From: Gammaproteobacteria bacterium
Lineage (GTDB): Bacteria; Pseudomonadota; Gammaproteobacteria; Chromatiales; Chromatiaceae
Assembly (NCBI GenBank): GCA_024510845.1
Contig: JANEMA010000015.1
Coordinates: 1 to 35,560 of the forward strand
Direction of reading: 5' to 3'
Length of the DNA: 35,560 bases
Of this stretch, positions 1 to 6,924 are shown piece after piece. The position numbers were made by a program, and so were the translations under genes. The notes beneath the pieces were generated by a model, which was not told the DNA's origin, did not search any database, and saw only the letters and a program-made list of their open reading frames with translations. The stretch's first letter is position 1. The number at the start of each line of letters is the position of its first letter.

Positions 1-1
1 G

Positions 2-130
2 CCGGGAGATAAGATCAAGGCCGACACGGAGGAAGACATCGGCTTGCGAGTGAAATGCGTGGCAGATCAACAGGTCGTTGAAAAAGTCCCAGAATTCCGC
101 AAGATCGAGCTGAACATATCGATACGGTGA
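2..130 (+). CDS. Partial unknown CDS, 3' end replaced by IS sequence
   Basis: An open frame enters from the left edge and stops at a TGA at 128-130. The first 22 or so residues are charged and protein-like (for example DKIKADTEEDIGLRVKC). The last 20 or so residues are read from the end of the IS5-type remnant that starts at about 65-71, so the original C-terminus has probably been lost and replaced by IS-derived residues. I do not recognise the protein family, and the start lies outside the window. It is also possible that the frame is open by chance, since it is only 42 codons long. Confidence 0.35.
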   Translation, partial: PGDKIKADTEEDIGLRVKCVADQQVVEKVPEFRKIELNISIR

Positions 131-390
131 TATTGGTGATGTGCGGTCCCGGCATACAACAGGACACGCTGTTCAGCACGGTGAGACCAGAGCAGCGGAT
201 GCCGGGTGACTGTGGGCGCGGACAAGAGCCACGACACCACGGGCTTCGTGGAAGCAATGCGCTGTGTCAGCGTCACTCTCGAGTTCGTCCAGATCCTCTA
301 ATCTCGGGGTGGATTCGGTTCGATCGCCGAACCTGACATGTCTTGTGTAGGATATCGCGGTGGCCATTCTCAAATGAGATATTGCCGGAT
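65..390 (+). mobile_element. Decayed IS5-type insertion sequence, left copy
   Basis: Positions 65-160 match the reverse complement of about 3955-4053 at roughly three quarters of positions, including GATCRACAGG at the outer end, GAATTCCGCAA, CTGAACA and GGTGATATTG before the transposase start. This marks both as ends of the same IS type. The outer end reads CAGGTCGTTGAAAAAGT (71-87), a terminal-repeat-like start. The inner end is unclear: faint transposase similarity persists to about 390. No target-site duplication is convincing. Confidence 0.6.
139..301 (+). pseudogene. IS5-type transposase remnant with internal deletion
   Basis: ATG at 139 starts MCGPGIQQDTLFSTVRPEQR, the usual N-terminus of this IS5-type DDE transposase (compare MRGTDTQQEKLLSTEGQEQR in the right copy). 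After about 23 residues the homology jumps, in another frame, to VTVGADKSHDTTGFVEAMRC (about 203-262), which belongs near the middle of the catalytic domain. Well over a hundred residues between these parts are missing, and the frame then stops at 299-301. Weak similarity (DRRT..HVLCRIS) continues in a third frame to about 390. The gene cannot make an active transposase. Orientation is towards the helicase gene. Confidence 0.6.
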
Positions 391-784
391 CATGTCCCCC
401 CGTTCGTGCTGGAGGTGAATCCGCCGAGGTCATAGGTGGCGCAATGGAAAATACTTCGGTCTGACCGAGCCGAGCAGTTTGATGGCTGATGTGGATATCT
501 GCATTTCCGGGGAAGACTTACGGACTTCGCCAGAGGCTCTCTTTCCCGGAAATAGAGAGGAAATGCACTTTCGAAGAGGCATTCCGGGGCGCGTGAGGTG
601 GGGACGGCTCTGTGGCTTTTTGCAGGGTTTCCTATGGATACAGTGGCTTGCGAAAAGAGAAAAGCCCGAATCGGTCGGGTCGGTTTTGTGATATCGGTGG
701 TGGAAGAAGACATCCTGTCGAGCAGCGTGGTGCTCTCAAGCGGGCGATCGTGGTGCAAGGCAATGGATGCAGAGTGATCGGGGC
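391..784. other. Non-coding stretch, mostly unexplained
   Basis: No frame here has protein-like composition; the open frames on either strand are rich in Ser, Arg and Pro and look like chance. It holds the inverted repeat at 503-553 and a weak stem at about 665-685 (CCCGA/TCGGG followed by TTTT). A short segment at about 440-481 resembles the right edge of the window. I see nothing else. Confidence 0.4.
503..553. repeat. Imperfect inverted repeat, 12-base arms
   Basis: ATTTCCGGGGAA (503-514) and TTTCCCGGAAAT (542-553) are reverse complements with one mismatch and a 27-base loop. The loop itself contains GAAG/CTTC. No T-run follows, so it does not look like a simple terminator. It could be a degenerate palindromic intergenic element. 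Confidence 0.4.
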
Positions 785-790
785 TATAAT
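785..790 (+). promoter_or_regulatory. Candidate -10 box for the helicase gene
   Basis: A perfect TATAAT lies 84 bases before the helicase ATG. No convincing -35 hexamer is found 16-18 bases upstream, so this is a tentative sigma70 -10 element. Confidence 0.35.
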
Positions 791-873
791 GGCAGTTGTC
801 GAGGATCGCGTCGATTGTGGGGGTCTGGATATCCCAAGCGCTTTCATGAGAGCGAAGCCTCGCTCGAGGGAAT

Positions 874-2742
874 ATGGCCGAGATCATTCCTCCACTCAAT
901 CATCAACGCACGCTCTCGCGCATGACCAGTGGCGAGAAGCGCGTGGCCCAGCGTTTGCGCGATCTGTTGGAAGATGACTACCTGGTCTGGTACGACATTC
1001 CCGTCGGTCGACAGCGCCGTTATCCCGATTTCATCATTCTGCATCCTGCGCGCGGTCTGCTGTTTCTCGAGGTCAAGGACTGGAAATCCGAGACGCTGAA
1101 GAAGATCAGCAAGAGTGAGGTGACGCTGCGCACCAGCCAGGGTCTGGTCACTCGCCCGCATCCGCTGGAGCAGGTTCGGCAATACACCTACGCGGTGATC
1201 GATCAGCTGGCGTGCGATCCGGTACTGCGACAGAAGGACGTGGCGCACCGGGGACGACTGATCATGCCCTGGGGGTGGGGTGTGGTGTTCACCAACATCC
1301 GTCGTCGGCAGATCGAGCAGGCCATGCCCGAGGAGGCGCGTGAGCGCCTGCTGCCAGATCACTTGGTGATGTACCGCGAGGATGTGAGTAGCTCGGTCGA
1401 TGTCGAGGCCTTTCAGGAGCGGCTCTGGGGAATGTTTCACTACTCGTTTGGTTCGTGCCTGACTCTGCCACAGATCGACCGCATCCGTTGGCACCTGTTT
1501 CCGGAGATCCGCATCGATGGCTCGCCCACCAGCGATTTGTTCGTGTCCGATGAGGGTGATACCGTCGAGTCGGCAGTGACTATCCCGGACATCGTGCGGG
1601 TGATGGACCTGCAGCAGGAGCAGTTGGCACGCAGCCTGGGCGAGGGACATCGGGTGATCCACGGTGTGGCGGGCTCCGGCAAGACGCTGATCCTGGGCTA
1701 TCGCTGCCTGCACCTGGCCGAGATCACCGACAGGCCCATCCTGGTGCTGTGTTTCAATGTCTCGCTGGCGGCGCGCTTGCGTGCCTTCATCTCAGCGCGC
1801 GGCATCGGCTCGCAGGTGCAGATCTACCACTTTCACGACTGGTGCGCGCAGCAGATCCGCACCTATCACGTCGAGCTGGTCGAATCGGACCGCCCGGTAT
1901 GGGAACGCCAGGTGGAGACGGTGATCCAGGGCGTGGAGGCCGGCTGGATACCGCGCGCCCAGTATGCCGCCGTGCTGATCGACGAGGGGCACGACTTCGC
2001 GCCCGAGTGGCTGCAGCTGGTCACCCAGATGATCGACCCCGAGACCAACTCCCTGCTGCTGCTCTACGACGATGCCCAGTCCATCTACCGCAAGGGCAAG
2101 GGCCTGGGCTTCTCCCTGGCCAGCGTCGGCATTCAGGCCCAGGGGCGCACCACCATCCTGAGAGTCAATTACCGCAACACCCGTGAGATCCTCACCTTCG
2201 CCTATGCATTCATGCGTCAGTACATGGACGAGGGTAAATCGGTGACAGGCGTCGAGCTGGTCGAGCCCGAGGCCTGCGGTATGTCAGGACCTGTGCCCGT
2301 GCTCAAGCGCCTCGTTTCGGTCGATGAGGAGGTGGTCTATGCGCTGGCCTGTATCCGTAAGTGGCGTGGCGATGGGGTGGCGTTGCGTGATATCGCGGTG
2401 CTCTGTGCCAGCGGCCAACTGAGCCACGTCGTGACCTCGGCGCTTCGGGCGGTGGGCATCGACTGTCTCTGGCTGGGTGACCGGCGGCACAAGGCGGCTT
2501 ACGATCCGGGACAGGATCGGATCACCGTCTCCAGCATCTACAGCAGCAAGGGGCTGGAGTTCGAACGGGTGATCCTGCTCGGCACCGGCGAGTTGGGGCT
2601 GGCGGAGGATAACCGGGCAGATCAGGCACGCCTGCTCTACGTGGCCATGACCCGGGCCCGGGAGTGCCTGCTGATGATTGCCTCGAGCGGAAGTCCCTTC
2701 GTGGAGTCGTTACAATCACTCGCCGGTCATCCACTTGGATAG
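874..2742 (+). CDS. NERD-domain superfamily 1 (UvrD/Rep-like) helicase
   Basis: This 622-residue protein joins an N-terminal nuclease-related (NERD) domain to an SF1 helicase. In the NERD part (about residues 18-130), PDFII then LEVKDW give the D52...E66-x-K68 pattern of PD-(D/E)xK-type nucleases. The helicase part has Walker A GVAGSGKT (264-271), Walker B LIDEGHDF (368-375), VNYRNTREI (431-439), VSSIYSSKGLEF (552-563) and LLYVAMTRARE (587-597), the usual UvrD/Rep motifs, all intact. It should bind ATP and act on DNA, possibly cutting it; the substrate is unknown. GAGGGA just upstream supports the ATG at 874. It stands alone between two inverted IS5-type remnants. NERD helicases occur in accessory regions, but a defence role here is inference only. 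Confidence 0.85.
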   Translation: MAEIIPPLNHQRTLSRMTSGEKRVAQRLRDLLEDDYLVWYDIPVGRQRRYPDFIILHPARGLLFLEVKDWKSETLKKISKSEVTLRTSQGLVTRPHPLEQVRQYTYAVIDQLACDPVLRQKDVAHRGRLIMPWGWGVVFTNIRRRQIEQAMPEEARERLLPDHLVMYREDVSSSVDVEAFQERLWGMFHYSFGSCLTLPQIDRIRWHLFPEIRIDGSPTSDLFVSDEGDTVESAVTIPDIVRVMDLQQEQLARSLGEGHRVIHGVAGSGKTLILGYRCLHLAEITDRPILVLCFNVSLAARLRAFISARGIGSQVQIYHFHDWCAQQIRTYHVELVESDRPVWERQVETVIQGVEAGWIPRAQYAAVLIDEGHDFAPEWLQLVTQMIDPETNSLLLLYDDAQSIYRKGKGLGFSLASVGIQAQGRTTILRVNYRNTREILTFAYAFMRQYMDEGKSVTGVELVEPEACGMSGPVPVLKRLVSVDEEVVYALACIRKWRGDGVALRDIAVLCASGQLSHVVTSALRAVGIDCLWLGDRRHKAAYDPGQDRITVSSIYSSKGLEFERVILLGTGELGLAEDNRADQARLLYVAMTRARECLLMIASSGSPFVESLQSLAGHPLG

Positions 2743-2809
2743 CCTCATGCAGTTTGCCATGCCCGATCTTGACGTTACCGTCGATCATGCTTTTCCCGGA
2801 TGATGAGCT

Positions 2810-3170
2810 CGATTGAATCACAGGGCAGGTCTGGCGGTATAGCCGGGGAAGCGTATTTGGCGTCGTGTTCGGCTTTCACCTCAATGTGCGGCGCATCTGG
2901 CTGTTTGATCCGTACCCAGGCTCGGGTTCAGCAGTTTTCCAGGGCGCTTCCATGTCGGGGCCAAGGAGTAGAATCTGATTGCTATCCATTTTGCTCTTGG
3001 TGGGTGGTGAGCTGTGAGGGCTTGCGAGAGTACCGAAGGTATTTGCCGGGTAGCCGGAGCTCAGGCCAAGGGGCACGCTGGTGTTGAATGCCAGGGTGAT
3101 CTGGTCGTTCACCTGATGGCTCACCGACAGGTTGTGATGAACACGTTGTCCTTGTCTTGAAAGCTGGTGG
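2810..3170 (-). pseudogene. Fragments of an unidentified gene, possibly a beta-barrel protein
   Basis: On the minus strand, pieces in different frames look protein-like: DKDNVFIT (about 3138-3161), then, after an apparent one-base loss, NLSVSHQVNDQITLAFNTSV (about 3079-3140) and PLGLSSGYP, and further on a frame with APHIEVKAEHDAKYASP (about 2840-2895). The alternation of polar and apolar residues in NLSVSHQVNDQITLAFN suggests outer-membrane beta strands, perhaps FadL-like, but this is a guess. The frames are broken by stops and do not join, so it is best read as a decayed gene cut by the neighbouring IS. Confidence 0.25.
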
Positions 3171-3249
3171 TCGGTGTGTCGGGGCTGCGGTGCTGATCTT
3201 GGGTTTTGGGTGGACCACCAGTCAGGCCACTGCTGAGCGGGGGACCGAA

Positions 3250-3982
3250 GTGGAATGCTGCTACCTTCGGATTGCGCATCCTGACCAGATTGTGAGCGGC
3301 TGCCCCCAACACAAGGTGGAAGTCCAGCTTGTCACGCCTTGCGAACCAGCTCTTGCGCACCCCGCCGATGGTCTCGAGCCGGTCGAAGTACTCTTCGGCC
3401 CGCTTGTGGGTCGTCTGGCTGATCCGGTAACCGAATATGGTGGGTGGCGCATCCGTCGATGGCCGATGATCGGCTGGTGTTGTTTTGGGCCACATGGGGT
3501 GTGGTGTCGGCACAGCGCCACGAAGTGTTTCGTGTCGTAGTTCTTGTCCGCGCCCACCGTCACACCGGTGCGTGCCGGTGAGCGCTTCGACCCTGGCGAT
3601 GGCGGCGGTGCCCGTCGTCTGGGTCACCTGGACATCCACGATCAGCCCATGGCGGTTTTCCGTCAGCAGGTGCCTTGTAATGGCTGAGCCTGGTGGTTGT
3701 CCCCTTGCCCTTTCCGAACAGCAGGGCATCCGGGCCGGTTTTCGATTCGTGCGTCTCCTGGCTGTGTTTCGCCACGGAAGCCCGCGCCGGGGTTGCGTCC
3801 ACCGCCCTGGGTAGGGGGGTTCATCTTCATCTTTACGGACGATAGCCCTCGAGCAAGGCCAGTGCATCGATGGCCTCATCGACCATCCACCGGATGGGTC
3901 GCAGTGGATGATCCTGCGGCACTCGCTGCTCCTGCCCCTCTGTGCTGAGTAGCTTCTCTTGCTGAGTATCCGTGCCTCGCAT
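3250..3982 (-). pseudogene. IS5-type transposase, several frameshifts and an internal deletion
   Basis: On the minus strand an ATG at 3982 starts MRGTDTQQEKLLSTEG, then VPQDHPLRPIRWMVDEAID, the N-terminus of an IS5-type DDE transposase, ending at a stop (3833-3835). Homology then jumps over about a hundred residues to a RKDEDEPP segment and continues in shifting frames: THESKTGPDALL, GKGKGTTTRLSHY, HLLTENRHGLIVDVQVTQTT, TVGADKNYDTKHFVALCR and, near the C-terminus, YRISQTTHKRAEEYFD, ETIGGVRKSW and AAHNLVRMRNPK. At least four frame changes are needed. It is inactive. It faces the helicase gene, opposite to the left copy. Confidence 0.75.
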
Positions 3983-4053
3983 CGGCAATATCACCCTATT
4001 CGGTGTGTTCAGGTCGGATTTGCGGAATTCCGGGAGGCAACAGCCTGTCGATC
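3250..4053 (-). mobile_element. Decayed IS5-type insertion sequence, right copy
   Basis: The outer end, read on the minus strand from 4053, is GATCGACAGGCTGTTG, matching GATCAACAGGTCGTTG of the left copy (65-80). The inner end is not certain: C-terminal transposase homology stops near 3250, and CAGGTTGTGATGAA at about 3129-3142 is only a weak match to a terminal repeat. Bases next to the outer ends (TCAA left, TCGA right) are similar but not a clear duplication. Confidence 0.6.
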
Positions 4054-4096
4054 GAGAAACTGCCCGAACAAGCCCATTGCTGTCTCATGCACGGAG

Positions 4097-4128
4097 GTCT
4101 GCCGGGTAATGTGTGTGTGCAGGCAGAC
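4097..4128. repeat. Stem-loop ahead of the LysR gene
   Basis: GTCTGCC (4097-4103) pairs exactly with GGCAGAC (4122-4128) around an 18-base loop. There is no T-run, so a terminator is unlikely. It lies 70-100 bases before the LysR start and may be a second regulatory dyad or a transcript structure. Confidence 0.35.
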
Positions 4129-4148
4129 GACAATTATGTAGTTATGAT

Positions 4149-4163
4149 ATAAGGGATACTTAT
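4149..4163. promoter_or_regulatory. LysR-type operator dyad next to a -10-like box
   Basis: ATAAG-GGATA-CTTAT is a perfect dyad with five-base arms and contains the T-N11-A core expected for LysR-type regulators. It directly follows TATGAT (4143-4148), a -10-like hexamer, and lies 37 bases before the LysR ATG. The likely role is autoregulation by the downstream regulator. Confidence 0.5.
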
Positions 4164-4200
4164 CTGCCCAATCGAATTTAGAAGCCGGGGGCTAGGCAGC

Positions 4201-5112
4201 ATGGCCGATCGCCGTTTGCAGGTATTCCACACCGTGGCGCGTCTGTTGAGTTTTACCAAGGCAGCTGAGGCGTTGCACATGACCCAGCCGGCGGTAACTT
4301 TCCAGGTGCGCCAGTTGGAAGAGTATTTCAACACGCGTCTGTTCGACCGGACACACAACCGCATTAGCCTGACCGAAGCCGGCGAGGTGGTGTATCGCTT
4401 TGCCGCCCGCATCTTCGATCTGTACGCTGAGATGGAGAACGCAGTGCGCGAGATGACCGGTGAGATCAGCGGGTCGCTGACCATCGGTGCCAGCACTACC
4501 ATTGCGGAATACATGTTGCCGGCCCTGCTGGGCGATTTTCGCAATCAGTACCCGGATGTCACCATCCACCTCAAGGTATCGAACACCGAAGGTATCGTAT
4601 CGATGGTAGAGAACAATACCATCGATCTGGGAGTGGTCGAAGCCCCGGTGGGCAACAAGAACTTGGTGGTGGACAAGTGTAGGGACGATCGTCTGGTGAC
4701 TATTGTGGCTCCCAATCACGAGCTGGCCTTACGCAAGAGAGTGACGATGGAAGAACTACTCAAGTATCCTTTCATCTGTCGCGAGGAGGGGTCGGGTACG
4801 CGCGAGGTCATCACCAGTTACATCTGCAAGAGCGACGAGTGTCGCCAGGCCATGCAGATCGCCATGGAGCTGGGTAGTCCCGAGGCGGTCAAGGGGGCTG
4901 TGGAGGCCGGTATGGGGATATCGGTGGTCTCAAATGCTACCATTCAGAAGGAACTGCGACTGGGCACCCTGATAGCCATCCCGCTCGATCCGCCGCTGGA
5001 GCGGCCCTTCTCCTTCGTACACCAGAAACAGAAGTTTCGTGTGCGCGTGATGGCGGAACTCCTCGAATTCGCCCGGGCCTATTGTCACGCCCATCAGGAC
5101 GCCGAAGTCTGA
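4201..5112 (+). CDS. LysR-family transcriptional regulator
   Basis: The 303-residue protein has the usual LysR length and layout. The N-terminal winged helix-turn-helix (about residues 4-62) includes FTKAAEALHMTQPAVTFQVR and LFDRTHNRISLTEAG. A linker helix and a two-lobed periplasmic-binding-protein-like effector domain follow (about 90-295; GSLTIGASTTIAEYMLP opens it). It resembles the CysL/YeiE-like branch seen in sulfur bacteria, but the effector cannot be read from the sequence. The start is the first ATG of the family N-terminus; only a weak G-rich ribosome site precedes it. The two genes downstream follow in the same direction with short gaps and may be co-transcribed. Confidence 0.85.
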   Translation: MADRRLQVFHTVARLLSFTKAAEALHMTQPAVTFQVRQLEEYFNTRLFDRTHNRISLTEAGEVVYRFAARIFDLYAEMENAVREMTGEISGSLTIGASTTIAEYMLPALLGDFRNQYPDVTIHLKVSNTEGIVSMVENNTIDLGVVEAPVGNKNLVVDKCRDDRLVTIVAPNHELALRKRVTMEELLKYPFICREEGSGTREVITSYICKSDECRQAMQIAMELGSPEAVKGAVEAGMGISVVSNATIQKELRLGTLIAIPLDPPLERPFSFVHQKQKFRVRVMAELLEFARAYCHAHQDAEV

Positions 5113-5131
5113 GACAGGGTCAGGATCACGC

Positions 5132-5506
5132 ATGCTCTCTCCGCAGTTTCCGTCCCCGCAGCAGCAGGAGTTGCTGAGATTGTTTCGGTGTCTCGATGAT
5201 CGTGCCCGGAATAGCCTGTTGGATTTCGCGCGTTATCTGGTGGCACGGGAGGCTCCCGAGATACCATCGGAGATACACCCGTCCGAGCCACTGGGCTTGC
5301 CGCGTCCCGAACAAGAAACGGTGGTGGCGGCCATGCAACGCCTGTCGCGCAACTATCCCATGTTGAACAAGGATGTGTTGCTGCACCAAGCGGCGGCCTT
5401 GATGAATGCGCATGTCGTGCAGGGGCGACCTGCTGTCGAGGTGATCGACGAGCTGGAGGCGTTGTTCCAGGCGGAATGGGGTCGTTATGCTGGGATTGAC
5501 GACTGA
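5132..5506 (+). CDS. Conserved-looking small helical protein, unknown function
   Basis: A 124-residue protein with protein-like composition that I do not recognise. It is predicted mainly helical, with LLDFARYLVAREAPE near residues 29-43 and a second half with MQRLSRNYPMLNKDVLLHQA and a hydrophobic-acidic C-terminal helix (VEVIDELEALFQAEWGRY). It has no signal peptide, membrane segment or cysteine pair. It starts 19 bases after the LysR gene with AGGA seven bases before the ATG, and ends 15 bases before the AI-2E-family gene, so the three may form an operon. The pattern of the first helices could suit a small adaptor or DNA-associated protein, but nothing proves it. Confidence 0.7.
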   Translation: MLSPQFPSPQQQELLRLFRCLDDRARNSLLDFARYLVAREAPEIPSEIHPSEPLGLPRPEQETVVAAMQRLSRNYPMLNKDVLLHQAAALMNAHVVQGRPAVEVIDELEALFQAEWGRYAGIDD

Positions 5507-5521
5507 CTGGGAAATAATGGC

Positions 5522-6580
5522 ATGCAGCTGATCGCCGACTGGTTCCGCCGGACTTTCTCAGACCCTCAGATCGTGTTTCTGGTAGCGGTATTGCTGGTGG
5601 GTTTCGCCGTGGTGCTCACTATGGGCGACATGCTGGCGCCGGTGCTCGCCAGTGCGGTGATCGCTTATCTACTCGAGGGATTGGTGGTGGTACTGGAGAA
5701 CCGCGGTATGCCGCGCTTGCTGGCTGTGGTTCTGGTGTTCATCGCCTTCATGGTGTTTCTCTCGGCTGTGTTGTTCGGTTTGTTGCCCGTGGTGTCGCGC
5801 CAGGTGACTCAGTTGGTGCAGCAATTGCCCAACATGATCAGCGAGGGCCAACGGGTGCTGATGGCTCTGCCCGAACGCTATCCGGAGATCGTCACTGTCG
5901 ATCAGGTGGGGCAGATTCTCAATGCGCTGCGTGGCGAGATCGCAGTGTTCGGGCAACGGGTGCTGTCGTTGTCGGTTGCTTCGGTGGTCGGACTGCTGAC
6001 TATAGTCGTCTATCTGGTGTTGATGCCGATGCTGGTGTTCTTCTTCCTCAAGGACAAGGAGCTGATCATCGGCTGGTTCAGCCGTTTTCTGCTGGGCGAG
6101 CGCAGCCTGGCCACTCGGGTGTGGGTCGAGGTGGACAGGCAGATTGCCAACTATGTACGCGGCAAGTTCTGGGAGATTGTCATCGTCTGGGCTGCCAGTT
6201 TTGTCACCTTCTCTTTGTTTGGTCTGCAATACGCCATGTTGCTGGCAGTGCTGGTCGGATTGTCGGTGGTGGTTCCCTATGTCGGGGCCACGGTGGTGAC
6301 GATGCCGGTATTGCTGGTGGCCTGGTTCCAGTGGGGTTGGAGGCCAGACTTTATCGGTGTGACTGTGGCCTATCTGGTCATCCAGGCTATCGATGGCAAT
6401 CTGTTGGTGCCGCTGCTGTTTGGCGAGGTGGTCAATCTCCACCCAGTGGCGATCATTGTCTCCATCTTGGTGTTTGGAGGTTTGTGGGGGTTCTGGGGGG
6501 TCTTCTTCGCCATCCCGCTGGCGACCCTGGTGAACGCGATTCTTCGCGCCTGGCCCGATCACCATCCTCGCAGTGTTTGA
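5522..6580 (+). CDS. AI-2E / PerM-family inner-membrane transporter
   Basis: The 352-residue protein is highly hydrophobic with about seven to eight membrane segments. There are paired helices near residues 17-36 and 38-55, one at 60-85, one at about 150-175, and a C-terminal cluster from about 215 to 340. A soluble stretch at about 90-145 (VSRQVTQLVQQLPNMISEGQ) is typical of the AI-2E/PerM exporter superfamily. The family includes autoinducer-2 exporters and Na+/H+ antiporters, so the substrate is open. The C-terminal GLWGFWGVFFAIPLATLV is the most conserved family block. It is the last gene of the LysR-led run and ends 12 bases before a hairpin shared with the opposing gene. Confidence 0.85.
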   Translation: MQLIADWFRRTFSDPQIVFLVAVLLVGFAVVLTMGDMLAPVLASAVIAYLLEGLVVVLENRGMPRLLAVVLVFIAFMVFLSAVLFGLLPVVSRQVTQLVQQLPNMISEGQRVLMALPERYPEIVTVDQVGQILNALRGEIAVFGQRVLSLSVASVVGLLTIVVYLVLMPMLVFFFLKDKELIIGWFSRFLLGERSLATRVWVEVDRQIANYVRGKFWEIVIVWAASFVTFSLFGLQYAMLLAVLVGLSVVVPYVGATVVTMPVLLVAWFQWGWRPDFIGVTVAYLVIQAIDGNLLVPLLFGEVVNLHPVAIIVSILVFGGLWGFWGVFFAIPLATLVNAILRAWPDHHPRSV

Positions 6581-6591
6581 TCCGGTACGCG

Positions 6592-6614
6592 AAAAAGCCC
6601 CCGAGCGGAGGCTT
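6592..6614 (-). terminator. Rho-independent terminator of the DUF2892 gene
   Basis: Read on the minus strand: AAGCC-T-CC, loop, GG-G-GGCTT, then a run of T (A at 6592-6596 on plus). The stem has one mismatch. It lies 22 bases beyond the stop of the minus-strand gene and between two convergent genes. The plus direction lacks a T-run, so it mainly serves the minus strand. Confidence 0.65.
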
Positions 6615-6636
6615 GTCGCAGGACGATACCCGGGAT

Positions 6637-6819
6637 TCAGCCTTTCTTGGTGCTGAGCCCAAAGGGCTGGTAGAGGAGGCACCAGCTGGTCGTCCCTGTG
6701 AACAACGGGATGATACCGACAGCGCCCCACCAGTTCTGGTCCAGGTAACCCCAGGTAAGCAGCGCGACGCCCACGACCAGGCGAAGGATACGGTCGATTC
6801 CACCAACGTTTTGTTTCAT
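6637..6819 (-). CDS. DUF2892 / YgaP-like small membrane protein
   Basis: A 60-residue protein of the YgaP transmembrane-domain family (DUF2892). The family start MKQNVGGIDRILRLVVG leads into one hydrophobic helix (about 10-26), a short turn with DQNWWG, and a second helix ending in TGTTSWCLLYQPFGLST, the family's C-terminal signature with its conserved cysteine. The frame extends upstream, but the ATG at 6819 has a GGGAGA ribosome site six bases away and matches the family start. The role of stand-alone DUF2892 proteins is not known; in YgaP the domain anchors a rhodanese. It is convergent with the AI-2E-family gene. Confidence 0.85.
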   Translation of the reverse strand: MKQNVGGIDRILRLVVGVALLTWGYLDQNWWGAVGIIPLFTGTTSWCLLYQPFGLSTKKG

Positions 6820-6924
6820 GATGATCTCCCCGAGAGTGTCTCTGGTTATTGTGGTTTCAGTCGAGTCGCTTGATGCTACGTCATTCCACTCCCGGAAGTC
6901 GAGAAGGATTGTTCTTGGCTTGTG

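Noticed and set aside
390-899. 169-codon minus-strand frame before the helicase
   Set aside because: Composition is rich in Ser, Arg and Pro with no conserved motif or ribosome site, and it overlaps the helicase promoter region.
2800-3087. 95-codon plus-strand frame after the helicase
   Set aside because: Cys/Ser/Arg/Gly-rich product without structure; the opposite strand shows more protein-like pieces.
3129-3142. CAGGTTGTGATGAA as the inner terminal repeat of the right IS copy
   Set aside because: Only a loose match to CAGGCTGTTG at the outer end; not enough to fix the boundary.
67-4051. TCAA (left) and TCGA (right) as a four-base target duplication of a composite transposon
   Set aside because: They differ at one of four bases, and similarity of the two ends extends past these positions, so they may be part of the repeat itself.
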